Of a DNA stretch of 64,000 nt, positions 12,637 to 31,348 are shown piece by piece. Source of the stretch: Globodera rostochiensis. Taxonomy: Eukaryota; Nematoda; Chromadorea; Rhabditida; Heteroderidae. Each line of letters opens with the position of its first letter. The first letter of the stretch is position 1. The stretch lies in NCBI GenBank assembly GCA_018350325.1, contig JAEVLN010000012.1:2873991-2937990 (forward strand), written 5' to 3'. The position numbers and the translations under genes are program-made. The notes beneath the pieces were generated by a model. The model was not told the origin of the DNA, searched no databases, and was given only the letters and a program-made list of their open reading frames with translations.

Positions 12637-15600
12637 ATGGAAGGCGACACGACAAAAATGCTCGTTCTACATAACATTGGCCAGGTCCAGAGACAAGGGA
12701 TTTTGGGAGATGGGGGGGGGGGGGAGGGATTGGATTGGATTTGGTCAGCTGCTTAGTACCATTTAATGTTATTAGCAGCACCTTTTCTTTTAGATCGTTC
12801 AGGTGGTGGACGATGATCGGACTTGCTGTTTATTGGGCGATCAAATGGGGAAAATTAAGGCAATGTCTTTCACTCGGCGATTTTGTTAAGTAATAATTAA
12901 ATTTAATTAAACAGATAATGGAATCCGATCGCCTTGACTTAGCCATTCTTTGCAACGAAGGGAGAATTGTTCAGATTGGCACTATTGAGGAGGTGCCATT
13001 TCTATAATGCCATAAGGTGGATAGATCACTGGAATACAGATTTCACCCCGGTTTGGCTCAACCGAATTGAAAGATTCTGTGTCGTTGGTGGATTGCTGCG
13101 GGGGAAGTGTGCTGCCGGGTTTTGTGGACGCGCATTCGCACCCGGTCAGTCCATGCATTAGTCCAATTTGATGCAAACAAACAAAAAGCCCCTCAGGTGT
13201 TCTCCGGCGACCGAGTGCACGAATTCGCGATGAAACTTGCCGGTGCTTCTTACATGGAGGTGGTCTTGGAATATGTCCATTAGAAAACGAATTATTAAAA
13301 GGACAGGTACAAGCAGCCGGAGGCGGAATTCATTACTCAACTGAGAAGACGCGCGAGGCAACGGAGGAACAGTTGCTCCAAGCATTTTTGGAGGTGGATG
13401 AACGCATCTTACGAGATAATTAAAACCTTGAAATCCTACAAATATTCCCAGTTCCTTCCAAAGACGTGAATTCACCCCCAACAGATTGCACAAGAAATGC
13501 TAAGCTCGGGAACAACTTTGCTGGAGGCGAAGAGCGGCTACGGCTTGGAGTTGGGCACTGAGTTGAAGCAGTTGCGCGTTTTAGAGCGTGCCCAAGCACA
13601 CACGCCTTTGGAGATCGCGGCCACCTTTTGCGGAGCGCACGCCATCCCCCGCGGGGCGACTGAGCGTTCACAAACGGAATTAATTATTAGTGAGATGATT
13701 CCGGCAATTGACGTGCTGAGACGGGCGGGGAAATTGAAGAACACAGAAAATGTGGACGTATTCTGCGAGAAGGGCGTGTTTGAACTGGACAGCACGTGAG
13801 TCCATTGAGTAAACGAGGCATTTGCGCATTTAAGGGCATTAATTTTGTCGATTTTTTTTGGATAATTTAAAAAAAAATCAAAAATTGAGGCGACGCATTT
13901 TGGAGGCGGGAAAAGCCATCGGACTAAACGCCAATTTTCACGCGGACGAACTTTTTCCACTGGGCGGTGCCGAATTGGGCGCAGCCATTGGCGTAAGAAA
14001 CAATCAAAAAAACTTTGAACAATTAAATAATTCGCATTTAACTGAAATAACGGCTAGACGGGTTAAATGTTAGTGATTGGCAATTTGGAGATGGCATACA
14101 GTAATGCAACTAACTGTAAGACATTTCCAGCAGATCATAAGGTGCATTCATTACTTCTTCTTTGTGCCCTGGGAGTGTCCCCAGACGTGCCCGGTCCGTG
14201 GGTCCACGTCAAAAATGCACTAAATTTGAATTGAATTTAAATGTTTTTAATTTTCGAGTGTACTGTGAAGGTGATTCCGCACAGAGGATGGTACGGTATG
14301 CACTTTTTCTTGGGCGTGTTGTAGACCGGAACCGGACTTGCTCCATATGAACAATAAACCACTGGGGTCCCTGGGGCAAAGTCAAAGCTCCACTCGTAGG
14401 GCTGCTGAGCAGCTGAAACAGCGGCCTGTGGGTCGTAGATGGGCTGTGAAGGCGGCGTTGGGAACAGGGACGGTAATAGCGTGGCCAGCGTGGGGGGATG
14501 GGGCGGCAGAGTTAGTGGGGTCGGAGTGGTCAGGTACGCCTTGCGAAAGAATCCAAATTTGCAAAAATTATGAGGTTCAGCTGTCTCCAGCAAATGTATT
14601 AAATTTACGAAATGGTCTAAAATTGTCATTTGGGCTTTTAACCTGATTTTCTGTGTTATGGTTTCCGTTTGCGCCATTTTGTTGTTGACCATTTGAACCT
14701 CCGGCCCCTTGCGTATGTTGCCCTTGTCCCGAAGTGTACTGTCCTCCTTGCCCTTGTGCCGAAGTATACTGTCCTCCTTGCCCTTGTCCCGAAGTGTACT
14801 GTCCTCCTTGCCCTTGTGCCGAAGTATACTGTCCTCCTTGCCCTTGTGCCGAAGTGTACTGTCCTCCTTGCCCTTGTGCCGAAGTGTACTGTCCCCCTTG
14901 CCCTTGCCCTTGTCCCGAAGTGTACTGTCCTCCTTGCCCTTGTGCCGTGTACTGTCCTTGTGGTCGTTGCGCCGAGGAATACTGTCCCTGTCCTGCGGCG
15001 TATTGTCCTTGTGCTGTCCCATGGGATGTGCTATACTGCGTTCCTTGTTGCTGTTGTCCAGCTCCGCTAAACTGGGTCAGCACTTGTTGACCTTCGCCCT
15101 GAGCAATCGGAATCGGCTGCTGTTGGGGCGTGCCATATTGTCCTCCTGCCCCTTGCGAAGCCGACGGCACAACGACAGTTTGCTGACCGTAAGCATAGGG
15201 CTGCGACTGTGCCGATGCTGAAGAATATTGGCTCGAAGAGGAGGGCGAGGAGTACTGTGGATAGTTTCCGTTCGTATAGTAATAAGATCCTGAGCCATAT
15301 TGAGGCTGTTGTTGCTGGTAGCCACTGGAATTTTACCGCGAAAATCACAAAAAAAGAATTCTCCGAACCCTGTTCCACCGTAAGCATTGTTATTGTTGTA
15401 GCTGTAGTACTGTTGTGGCTGTTGCGAATATTGTTGACCCGTCAACCCGCCCGTCCCGGAGTTCGGGACATAACGCTGTTGCTGTGAATGTTGCGTGTAG
15501 CTGTTCGAACCGCCATCAACCCTTTGACGCTGGGCAGCACAAATTTGGAGCAGTAACAGCAACAAAAGGAGGGAAAGTCTCCTTCTGCGAATTACACACG

Positions 15601-17068
15601 GCGACATTTTTGAGAGACTCTGAAGATTCAAATTGAAATGAACTTTTGCTGACAGTCAAATCGAATTTGGTGAGGCATTTTTTAGAGGTTTAGCCGCTAA
15701 ACATATCTAAAGAACGGCTTTGTGGAGTGCACATTTTACTTGTCTCGGACAGCTCACGGACATCGAATTTGCGCAGTGCTCGCGAGGAAAAAAAGAAAGC
15801 CTGGAGGGAATGAGGGGTGAGGGTTCGATGAGCCGTCACGACAACGCCAATTTGTGTACGCCCTTGATTTGGATGATCCAGTAGGAAGAAAATTCCCTAA
15901 ATGGAGGAGAAAAAGCGAAAGCGCCGCTGTAATAGGAGAAGCAACGAGAGGTCAAGAGGGGGGAGGGGGGGGGGGATTGGATCCCCCCGGGGGAGGGGGA
16001 GGGGGGGGGGGGTTGTTGGTTGGATCCCTTCCCCGGGGTGATGGATGGACCCAATGGAAAATGTGTGGCGAAGGAGAGCCGGGAAAAATCCGGAAAAAAC
16101 GATGAAGAAAGCGAGTTTATGTTAATGGATAGAAGATGTATGGGGAGGCATCACCAGCAGAGGCTAATCATCGGATATCCCGAGTGTCTTGAAGAAACCC
16201 TTAATTTTATAGGGATACATGACGATTAGAAATGCCAAATTGATCAACGATCATTCAATAACTAATCGCCGTGACTGATCACTTAAGGCAAAAGCTGTAT
16301 CACTTAAGGCAAAAGCTGTAAGTCATCTGGAAGAATGCAGCCCTGAGGGCATCCGTGCTTTGAGTCGCTCTGGCACAGTGGCGGTAATTGTTTTTATCTA
16401 TTGAAGAGCAGCAGCATTTTACCATCCCGACAATGGATGACGTATTTTAACTAGGGTGTGATCGGACGGGGATCCCTAACCAATCCAGGGACGGGGATGG
16501 TCGGAATAGCAATTCGGGGATTCCCGGGAATGCACAAATTGAGGACCCCGATAAGTAAACAATTAGCTCGTTGGGTTATTGCCTTGCTCGTGGGGATGCC
16601 TTTTTCACTGTTTTCGACAAAATTAGAAAAAAAGGTTTTGTTGCCGACTACAGCCTATGTTCTGCGTCTTCGTCCACCGCCCGTTAGAGAAATGATCCGC
16701 GCCGGAGTTTGCCTCGCCGTTGGCTCCGATTTCAACCCGAATGCGTTCTGTTACGCGATGCCTACGGTGATGAACTTGGCCTGCGTCCAATTCCGAATGA
16801 CGATGCCAGAGGCATTGGTCTCTTCCACTCTGCATGCCGCGCATAGCCTCGGGCGTGGTCAGACCCACGGAGCAATTGCGGTACTTGGAGCCTTTTGGGA
16901 GTGAATTTTGCAAGAATTTAACACTGATCGCAGGTCGGACGGGTTGCTGATTTTGTGGTGCTGAACAAGCGAAATTGGGAACATCTCATCTACCGGATGT
17001 CTGCGCACCATTCCATCGTTTCTCATGTGATCAAAAATGGAATAATTGTGTACGAAAAGCCGAACTAA
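12637..17068 (+). CDS. AMDHD1: Imidazolonepropionase (histidine degradation)
   Basis: Hydrolyses 4-imidazolone-5-propanoate to N-formimino-L-glutamate, the third step of histidine breakdown. Start MEGDTTKMLVLHNIGQ (12637), or the in-frame Met at 12658. Exons read by eye: IVQVVDDDRTCCLLGDQ; MESDRLDLAILCNEGRIVQI; LPGFVDAHSHP with the metal-binding HxH; VFSGDRVHEFAMKLAGASYM; QAAGGGIHYSTEKTREATEE; TTLLEAKSGYGLELGTELKQ; AATFCGAHAIPRG; NVDVFCEKGVFELDST; NANFHADELFP with the zinc His and Glu; SHLEECSPEGIRALSRSGTV (16318-16384); LLPTTAYVLRLRPPPVREM; and VGSDFNPNAFCYAMPTVMN with the metal-binding Asp. Ends at 17066-17068. The donor after GGKIK-like exon 2 (about 12857) looks like GC. A 2.3-kb intron from 13992 holds another gene on the opposite strand. 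Its 3' splice site is duplicated. Confidence 0.94.
14237..15607 (-). CDS. Secreted Gln/Gly-rich repeat protein, nested in an AMDHD1 intron
   Basis: No family recognised. The ATG at 15607-15605 begins [20 protein letters not shown] followed by QICAAQ, a clear signal peptide. The mature part is low in complexity and rich in Gln, Gly, Ser and Tyr. One short intron lies near 15330-15375. A block of about seven 10-residue repeats (GGQYTSAQGQ or GGQYTSGQGQ) is encoded at 14716-14955. After an intron near 14545-14655 a non-repetitive, Pro-rich C-terminus follows, with YEWSFDFAPGTPVVYCSYGA and a basic, Cys-containing end, stop at 14237. The junction phase of the last intron is unresolved. It could be a cuticle or extracellular-matrix protein, or a parasite secretion; the sequence does not decide. 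It lies entirely inside the host gene's intron on the opposite strand. Confidence 0.7.
14716..14955 (-). repeat. 30-bp coding minisatellite, about 7 copies
   Basis: A 30-bp unit, on the plus strand CCCTTGTGCCGAAGTGTACT followed by GTCCTCCTTG, repeats head to tail from about 14721. Copies differ at few positions (TGCC/TCCC giving Ala/Gly, GTG/GTA silent). One unit carries 6 extra bases and the last is truncated. It encodes the GGQYTS(A/G)QGQ repeats of the nested secreted protein. Confidence 0.85.
15608..16277. other. Intron remainder and 5' region of the nested gene
   Basis: Part of the large AMDHD1 intron, upstream of the nested minus-strand gene, so it probably includes that gene's promoter. 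It contains G-runs and C/G-rich stretches at about 15958-16040. Nothing else recognisable. Confidence 0.45.
16278..16319 (+). repeat. Perfect 21-bp tandem duplication carrying a 3' splice site
   Basis: The 21-mer ATCACTTAAGGCAAAAGCTG plus T occurs twice without gap at 16278-16298 and 16299-16319. Each copy holds the acceptor TTAAG/GCAAAAGCTG of an AMDHD1 exon. Both acceptors keep the reading frame and differ by seven codons. Confidence 0.9.
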
Positions 17069-18467
17069 AATAAATATTTCGGATTTTCTTCTATTTTTGA
17101 GTCAATGGAATAAAACTGAACTGTTGGATTCCCTGGATTCGATTCGAAATATTATCCTTCCATCATATCCAAAAACGTCATTTGTCTCCTTGCTGAATGC
17201 TAATAAGTAAATGTATAGCAACAGCCAACGCACACTTTCTTTCTTCCCCCCCCCCCATTCGTTTGCGCATATTTTTACATTACAAAATATAAATTTGCCA
17301 AGCCCCCCCCCCCCCCATTAATGCCTTCTGCTGCTACTGTTTTCATCCCCCTTCTCTTCTGTTACTTTTTTCCCGTATCACCGGGAAATATTTTTGGTTC
17401 CACGCATCTTCTGCCCCTGCCCCTGACTTCCAATGCTTACGGTATATTCGGGAATGTTAAAAAGAAAGGAAACATTTATTTTAGAAGTTTCCCCAAACCA
17501 GCACAATTAATTTTAAAATTATCTTATACTTTTATATATTTCGATAGCACTTTAGGTACGTCTTCTAACCAGCAGTCGTCGTCACACGACCGCTCTCTCT
17601 TCCCTCGTCATTCTCCCCGGTGGTGTCCTGAACGCCTCCGCCACTTATGCTGCACCGGCTTTAAATCAATGGGCCGCCTGCACAGTCTCAGGCGCCTTTT
17701 AGGAACTCTTTTCTTGTCAGCTGCAGACTTAGCCTTCTGCAGTCTGACCCGTTGGGGCATGCCATTGTTTCTAAGTCTGGAAACCCTCAGACTGTCCGGG
17801 TTGGCCGATCGAATGATGGCACTATTGGACCAAGTGGAGGAGTGGAGCGCACGGATGGGATGGGACTCATCGATGGTGGGGCTGGTGATAGGGGCGGATG
17901 GTTTTGTCCGATGGGCCATTCGTAATGCCGGAGGCAGTTCGGCCTCCTGGGACATATACTTCATAGCACAATTGGCTGAACTTGTCGAAAGCCCGGAAAA
18001 AGTCCGACGTTGGTATAGAACAGTTGAAGGGTGGGTGAGAAACGGACGAGCTGTGATGAACAGGATGAAGGTGCGAACGATTGGAAGTGAAGGGCGGGTA
18101 AAGCAAGAAAGGGAGTCGGAATTGACCTTTCCGGATGAAAAAATCGAATAACCATTTATGAATTAGAGCGGAAATGATTCTCGACAATGATTAAGATCAC
18201 CGATCAATCAATCACACCCAACACAAAGACCCGACACTTTTTCGATATACCGTAATAGTGAACATTCTAAATTTGTAATCTACTGTCTGATGTCTGAATA
18301 AATTTAAAAAGGAATATACTACAACATTAATGTTCTTAGAACAGTTCACCAAAAAAGAAATTCATCGTTTTAAAATGCAAATTATATCAAATAATTTTGC
18401 CAAAGACAAAATCGAAAATAAATTACAAAAATAATAAAGTTTGTCGTAACATAAAGCACATTTGTAC
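17069..18467. other. Interval between AMDHD1 and ilf-2 3' ends
   Basis: Both flanking genes end into this 1.4-kb interval. It contains C-runs at 17247-17255 and 17303-17316 and one unassigned ORF (17321-18151). The last 300 bases are AT-rich and look like 3' UTR or spacer. Confidence 0.45.
17321..18151 (+). CDS. Doubtful ORF, 276 codons, no family recognised
   Basis: An uninterrupted frame from an ATG to a stop at 18149-18151. Residues 1-27 are hydrophobic (MPSAATVFIPLLFCYFFPVS), like a signal peptide. The part after about 17560 is richer in GC and reads plausibly helical (LADRMMALLDQVEEWSARMG, VESPEKVRRWYRTVEGWVRN). The AT-rich middle (17440-17560) could be an intron. Frames on the opposite strand are also open for 100 or more codons, so strand choice is uncertain. 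No domain, no similarity noticed. It may be a real orphan gene or chance. Confidence 0.3.
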   Translation: MPSAATVFIPLLFCYFFPVSPGNIFGSTHLLPLPLTSNAYGIFGNVKKKGNIYFRSFPKPAQLILKLSYTFIYFDSTLGTSSNQQSSSHDRSLFPRHSPRWCPERLRHLCCTGFKSMGRLHSLRRLLGTLFLSAADLAFCSLTRWGMPLFLSLETLRLSGLADRMMALLDQVEEWSARMGWDSSMVGLVIGADGFVRWAIRNAGGSSASWDIYFIAQLAELVESPEKVRRWYRTVEGWVRNGRAVMNRMKVRTIGSEGRVKQERESELTFPDEKIE

Positions 18468-20277
<1,810 letters not shown>

Positions 20278-20484
20278 TGAGGCAAAATTGGATCAGGCCC
20301 TCAAAGTCAGCCTTTTTGAATTTGTTGATAAATGCTCTAGATATATTATGTTCACAACAGGAAAAACTTGGTAAAAAGAACCACAACAAAATTTTATCCT
20401 CGTCTGATACTCGAAAATAACAATGATAATAACAGTCCCCAGCGATCAACTTCGTTCTGTCCATCGCTTCCATTTCTATGTCTT

Positions 20485-21051
20485 TTAGCCTCCCTTCTTC
20501 TTGGACACTCCCACAGTGCGCCCTTTGCGTCCGGTCGTCTTCGTGTGTTGACCACGCACGCGAAGGCCCCAATAATGGCGCAACCCGCGGTGCAAACGAA
20601 TCTTTTTCATGCGCTCAAAGTCCTCACGGTACTTGCTTTCCAAATTTGTGGACAAGATCTAAAGCTTTTATTTTGTCATTCTTAACGGAATTCCCCTGAC
20701 TTCGACCTATCATCCTTACTTGTTGATTTTTGCCGTCACGGATATCCTTCTGTCGGTTCAAGAACCAATTCGGGATCTTGTACTGCTGCGGATTTAGCAT
20801 GACAGTAGTCAACTTTTCCATCTCCTCCTCGGATAGCTCACCGGCGCGCTGGTGAATATCGACATCGGCTTTGCGACAAATAAGGAACGCGTAACGACGA
20901 CCAACCCCCTTGAAACTCGAGAATGTTCAAAAAATATTTGTAAAATTACCTTGATCGCTGTAAGGGCATAAGGAACTTTTCGGTTACCATCGATATTTGT
21001 ATTCATCACACGATGAATATGTTGGAACTTCTCAGGCATAATCAGCGACAT
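20485..21051 (-). CDS. rps-18: 40S ribosomal protein S18 (uS13)
   Basis: Small-subunit head protein contacting the tRNAs. Begins [20 protein letters not shown] (21051), continues [20 protein letters not shown], then [20 protein letters not shown] (about 20740-20800), [20 protein letters not shown], and ends [20 protein letters not shown] with KGG, stop 20485-20487. The length is that of the family (about 150 residues). Introns are at about 20906-20950 and 20665-20720. First gene of a possible two-gene operon with ilf-2. Confidence 0.96.
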
Positions 21052-21588
21052 CTTCGTTTTGTAATTTGTTTCACGCTCAAGAAAAAAATAAATAAAAAAG
21101 TTTGCAAAACATAAGACATGCACGAAAAATCTTTTAGTCGGAAATTTGAAAATTTTTTAATAGAAATTGCAAAGATACAATTTTTCTTGTCACGTCATTC
21201 AAAGAATTTTTTTTCTTGCCCAAAAATACACATAAAATTGAGCCTTTTTTGCCCAATACACAAGATCAAAAGTTTTAAGCATGAGGTTTCTAAAAAGAAC
21301 ACAGTTTTTTTTAGTTTTCCAAAAAATGATGTGAAATGGTGGCAAATCATTTCAAAATAACATTGCGCCAAAAGCGCCAATTTTAAAATTACGTGATGTT
21401 TTCTTCATCAAAAGATTTTTTTTTTAATAAAAGGTTTTTTAGAACCTCTGTACCTGATCGGTTTTACCCTACCTATTATTGTTATTGTTACACACATTTT
21501 TTTACATCTATTTTTGCTTTTGAATCCGGTTTTGGTACAACCTTGGATTTCCGGGACAGTATGTAATTGAATTTGTTTAGCTAAAATA
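21052..21588. other. AT-rich divergent intergenic region (rps-18 / KAT6)
   Basis: 537 bp between divergent start codons, mostly A/T homopolymer-rich DNA. It presumably contains the rps-18 and KAT6 promoters. The plus-strand open frame here (about 21118-21360) is Phe/Lys-rich AT noise. Confidence 0.5.
21571..21580 (+). promoter_or_regulatory. Possible spliced-leader acceptor for the KAT6 gene
   Basis: ATTTGTTTAG ends 8 bases before the ATG at 21589 and looks like a 3' splice site. It may receive a spliced leader or end a non-coding first intron. Inference from motif and position. Confidence 0.35.
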
Positions 21589-28388
<6,800 letters not shown>

Positions 28389-31348
28389 ATCATCTTTTTC
28401 CCCATCAAAAGATCATTTTATTTGTTTTAAAATTTTTGAACTTTTTTTTTACCACAGACCTGTGTTGATTGTCAAATTCATTTAAATCTCTTTCATGCAG
28501 AATATTTCTCCATTATTGTTGTTGTCGTTCACCATAATGTAAAGTTATCGCAGTATTTTTAAATTCCCAGCCATAAATATTATATTTTAGTTTTTACATA
28601 TTATTGATAAAAAGTGGCATATAATTTACAAATTGTTTAACTCAATTTCTGTTAAATCTTTTTTTTGTTGGCATTGGGGTGGCAACCCGTCCTTCCTATG
28701 TACGCTCTGCCCCGGCCGTTAATAGACGTTTCGGGACAATCCCCCCCCCCCCCCACTGAGTTGTCCGGGGATACTTTCCCCCCCCCCCCCCTCCCTCGCT
28801 TCCCTCTCCACGCACATTATCCTGCCCAACAACGTTCATTGCCGATTTATTCATGCATGTCATCAACTGCTTGCTGCTGTTTCTGTTCTGCTTTATGTGT
28901 TCTCCGTCCGCCCCTTTCGTGTTTGGTGCCTATTTGACTTTGGCTGTTTGGGTTGGTCGCTGATGAGATGGCCGAAGGATGATGCCATGGATGGCGGGCG
29001 GGCGGGTGGGATGGGTCCGGTGACTGTGCGTTGGTTGCCGGTGTTGGGTTTCTTCCGCCAACGGTTACCCTTTCCCCCCCCCCAGTTATGTATTCCATCC
29101 AATTTCCTTAGAAATTGGGACGTTGTCCTCTTTCGACTCATCTTCTGCCCCCCTCCCCCCCTCCCCACAATTTCGTCCTCCCACTAAAACACATATCAAA
29201 TGAGGTCCAATTGTCCGTCAAAATGAGGACTGTTCTTTGTGACATGCGAATGAATTGCCATGTTACCCCCCCCCCCCCCGGGGGGATGCACTCGCCCACC
29301 CTCCCCCCCCCCCGGGGGATGCATTCCCCCCCCCCCCTCCAAAAAGGGAACAAAACAGTCGAAAATGCCTACTCAACTCGAACTATAAAAGCCACGGCTA
29401 TTCATTCAAAACATCAAACAAAAATAAGACCCAAATTTGGCTTCTTTCCATCCCACTCACTCTCCAAATTGGGCAATTCAATGAATCGCCGGCCGTTTCA
29501 TTTCATCTCCCACCCTTACGGCATCGTCGTCATCTTCCCACCAAATTACTCGCACTCGTTGGTTCAGTTTAAAGCATCAAAACACAACTCTTGACTCGGC
29601 TGAAGCCCACTCGAGAGGGCATTTTATTGCTTGTCCAATTTGTTCACGTCAATTTCAATCAACGAAATACGCATTTAAAGCTCGGCGAAGGGACAATTCA
29701 AAGCAAAGCTCGACGGAATTGGTGGACGATTTTATTCGAACACCGCCGCTAATTCCTTAATCTCCCTTTTTCTAAACACCAAAATGCACCAAACTTTTAA
29801 TGGTTGGCGGCGAATTGACTTCGTTTGACTGAACTAATTTGCATTTAGAATTAGGCAAACAAAACTTAGAAAGGCCAATAATTATCTCTTACAAAAAGGC
29901 CGTCCTTTCACTCCGTTTGCGACAATTTGTTATGGAAATTGAGAACTCGCCTTTATGTACTTTTGAGCATTAATCTAATGATGTCTCGCCTCGGGTGAAT
30001 GAATGTCCGTCCCTTTGCTTTGCCAATGCCATTTAAACTCTCCGCCGTTTGTCATTACTTCCTCATCCCGGTGAGCTGACAACACTTTGAGATGGGGTGG
30101 ATGTGGCGGCATCACTTTATGAATGGCTTTGAAGGAAAGAGTGCCAATGCCAACCTTTGCCCCGACGCCCCCGCAATGATCGCCCCCTCCCCTCCCCTCC
30201 GCTCTCCCCGGGGGTCTAATCGTATAATTGAATTGTGCCAAAACGGGTGTTTCGTATGAGTTTTAATATTTTTCTGCCTAAAATTGAACGTTTTTGGAGG
30301 CGGTGCCCAAATTCGAGTGCCCCGTGGCATAATCGTTTATTCCGTCAAAAATTCAATTTGCACGCGTCGTATCACCCAAACGCTTCGGACTTTGTGCTTT
30401 GCCGCATAAAATGTAATTTCTCCTCGAATTTGTGCTTAAGTAAGTGATCATTTCCATTTGGCCATTTATTTGTGCCTATCGCTCAACAAAGTCGGATAAT
30501 TTTCAAAAATTCTTTCGTCTGGAAAGTGACCCGAAAGAAAGTACACATTAAGTAAGAATTACGCAGAGAGTTACCCTTTCTTTCCCCCAGAAACAATTTC
30601 TTTGGGTTTTATTTGTTCTCTCTCCGTTTCGGCTTTTATTAGGCTAATGGACGCTCTCATCTGACAAACCTCGGAGGCCAAGATTAATTACGTTTCATTT
30701 CGTTTGTCTCTGACATTTTCGGTGCATTTGCCCTCGCGATCGTTCGCATACCCCGCGGCGTTGGGAAACGCTTTTCGGAGAACAAAGCCTAGGGGCAATT
30801 TGTTTTATCTCCCACTTTTGGCTTTTTACTCGCATTGTCAGGCATTTTTTCTGGTCTTCATTAGAACTAACTACTCCTTCGGCACTTTCAATCATAAAAA
30901 GGCATATTTAACGCCAATTAAATGACTGTATGTACATAAAAGGTTGGGCGTATTGGTCCCCGAGGTTACTGAGCAGCGATTGGACGGACGAAAGCATTTC
31001 CCTCGAGGCGACGTGGCCGCCGGTCCTTTCCTTAATTGACTCTCCCAAAATGGCCTAAAATTCCCCTAAAATAGTCATAATTTGTAATCTGTACGACTCT
31101 GTTCCACTAATTGTTCCGAAAGGTCGCAGTAATTCAATCAGCTTGCACAAATATTCTCTCAATTGCATGGAAAAGATTGGCGAAGGGGCGGGCGGCACTT
31201 ATTACAATAATTTAATTTGGCATGCCAAACCCACAATTTTTATCCTAAAATACCGAAAGTTGGCATTTAGCGAAGAAAAGGCTTTTACTCTCTCCGTGTC
31301 ATCCATTCAGAAATCAGCCGACTAATTTATCTTTAAAAGTCCACCGAA
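28389..31348. other. Large intergenic region with poly-C tracts
   Basis: Three kilobases with no gene I can support. Between 28740 and 29340 it has at least seven C-runs of 9-14 bases (about 28741-28754, 28780-28791, 29078-29086, 29267-29279, 29304-29313, 29328-29337). Two of them continue into GGGGGATGCA. The rest is ordinary spacer, probably including the promoter of the neuropeptide gene at 31349. Confidence 0.5.

Noticed and set aside
14669..15221. Plus-strand Cys/Pro-rich repeat proteins (units like EVYCPPCPCA)
   Set aside because: They are the antisense of the Gln/Gly repeat array; the minus strand has the signal peptide and introns.
15959..16040. Possible G-rich regulatory element upstream of the nested gene
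   Set aside because: It is one of many similar G/C runs in the window and nothing marks it as specific.
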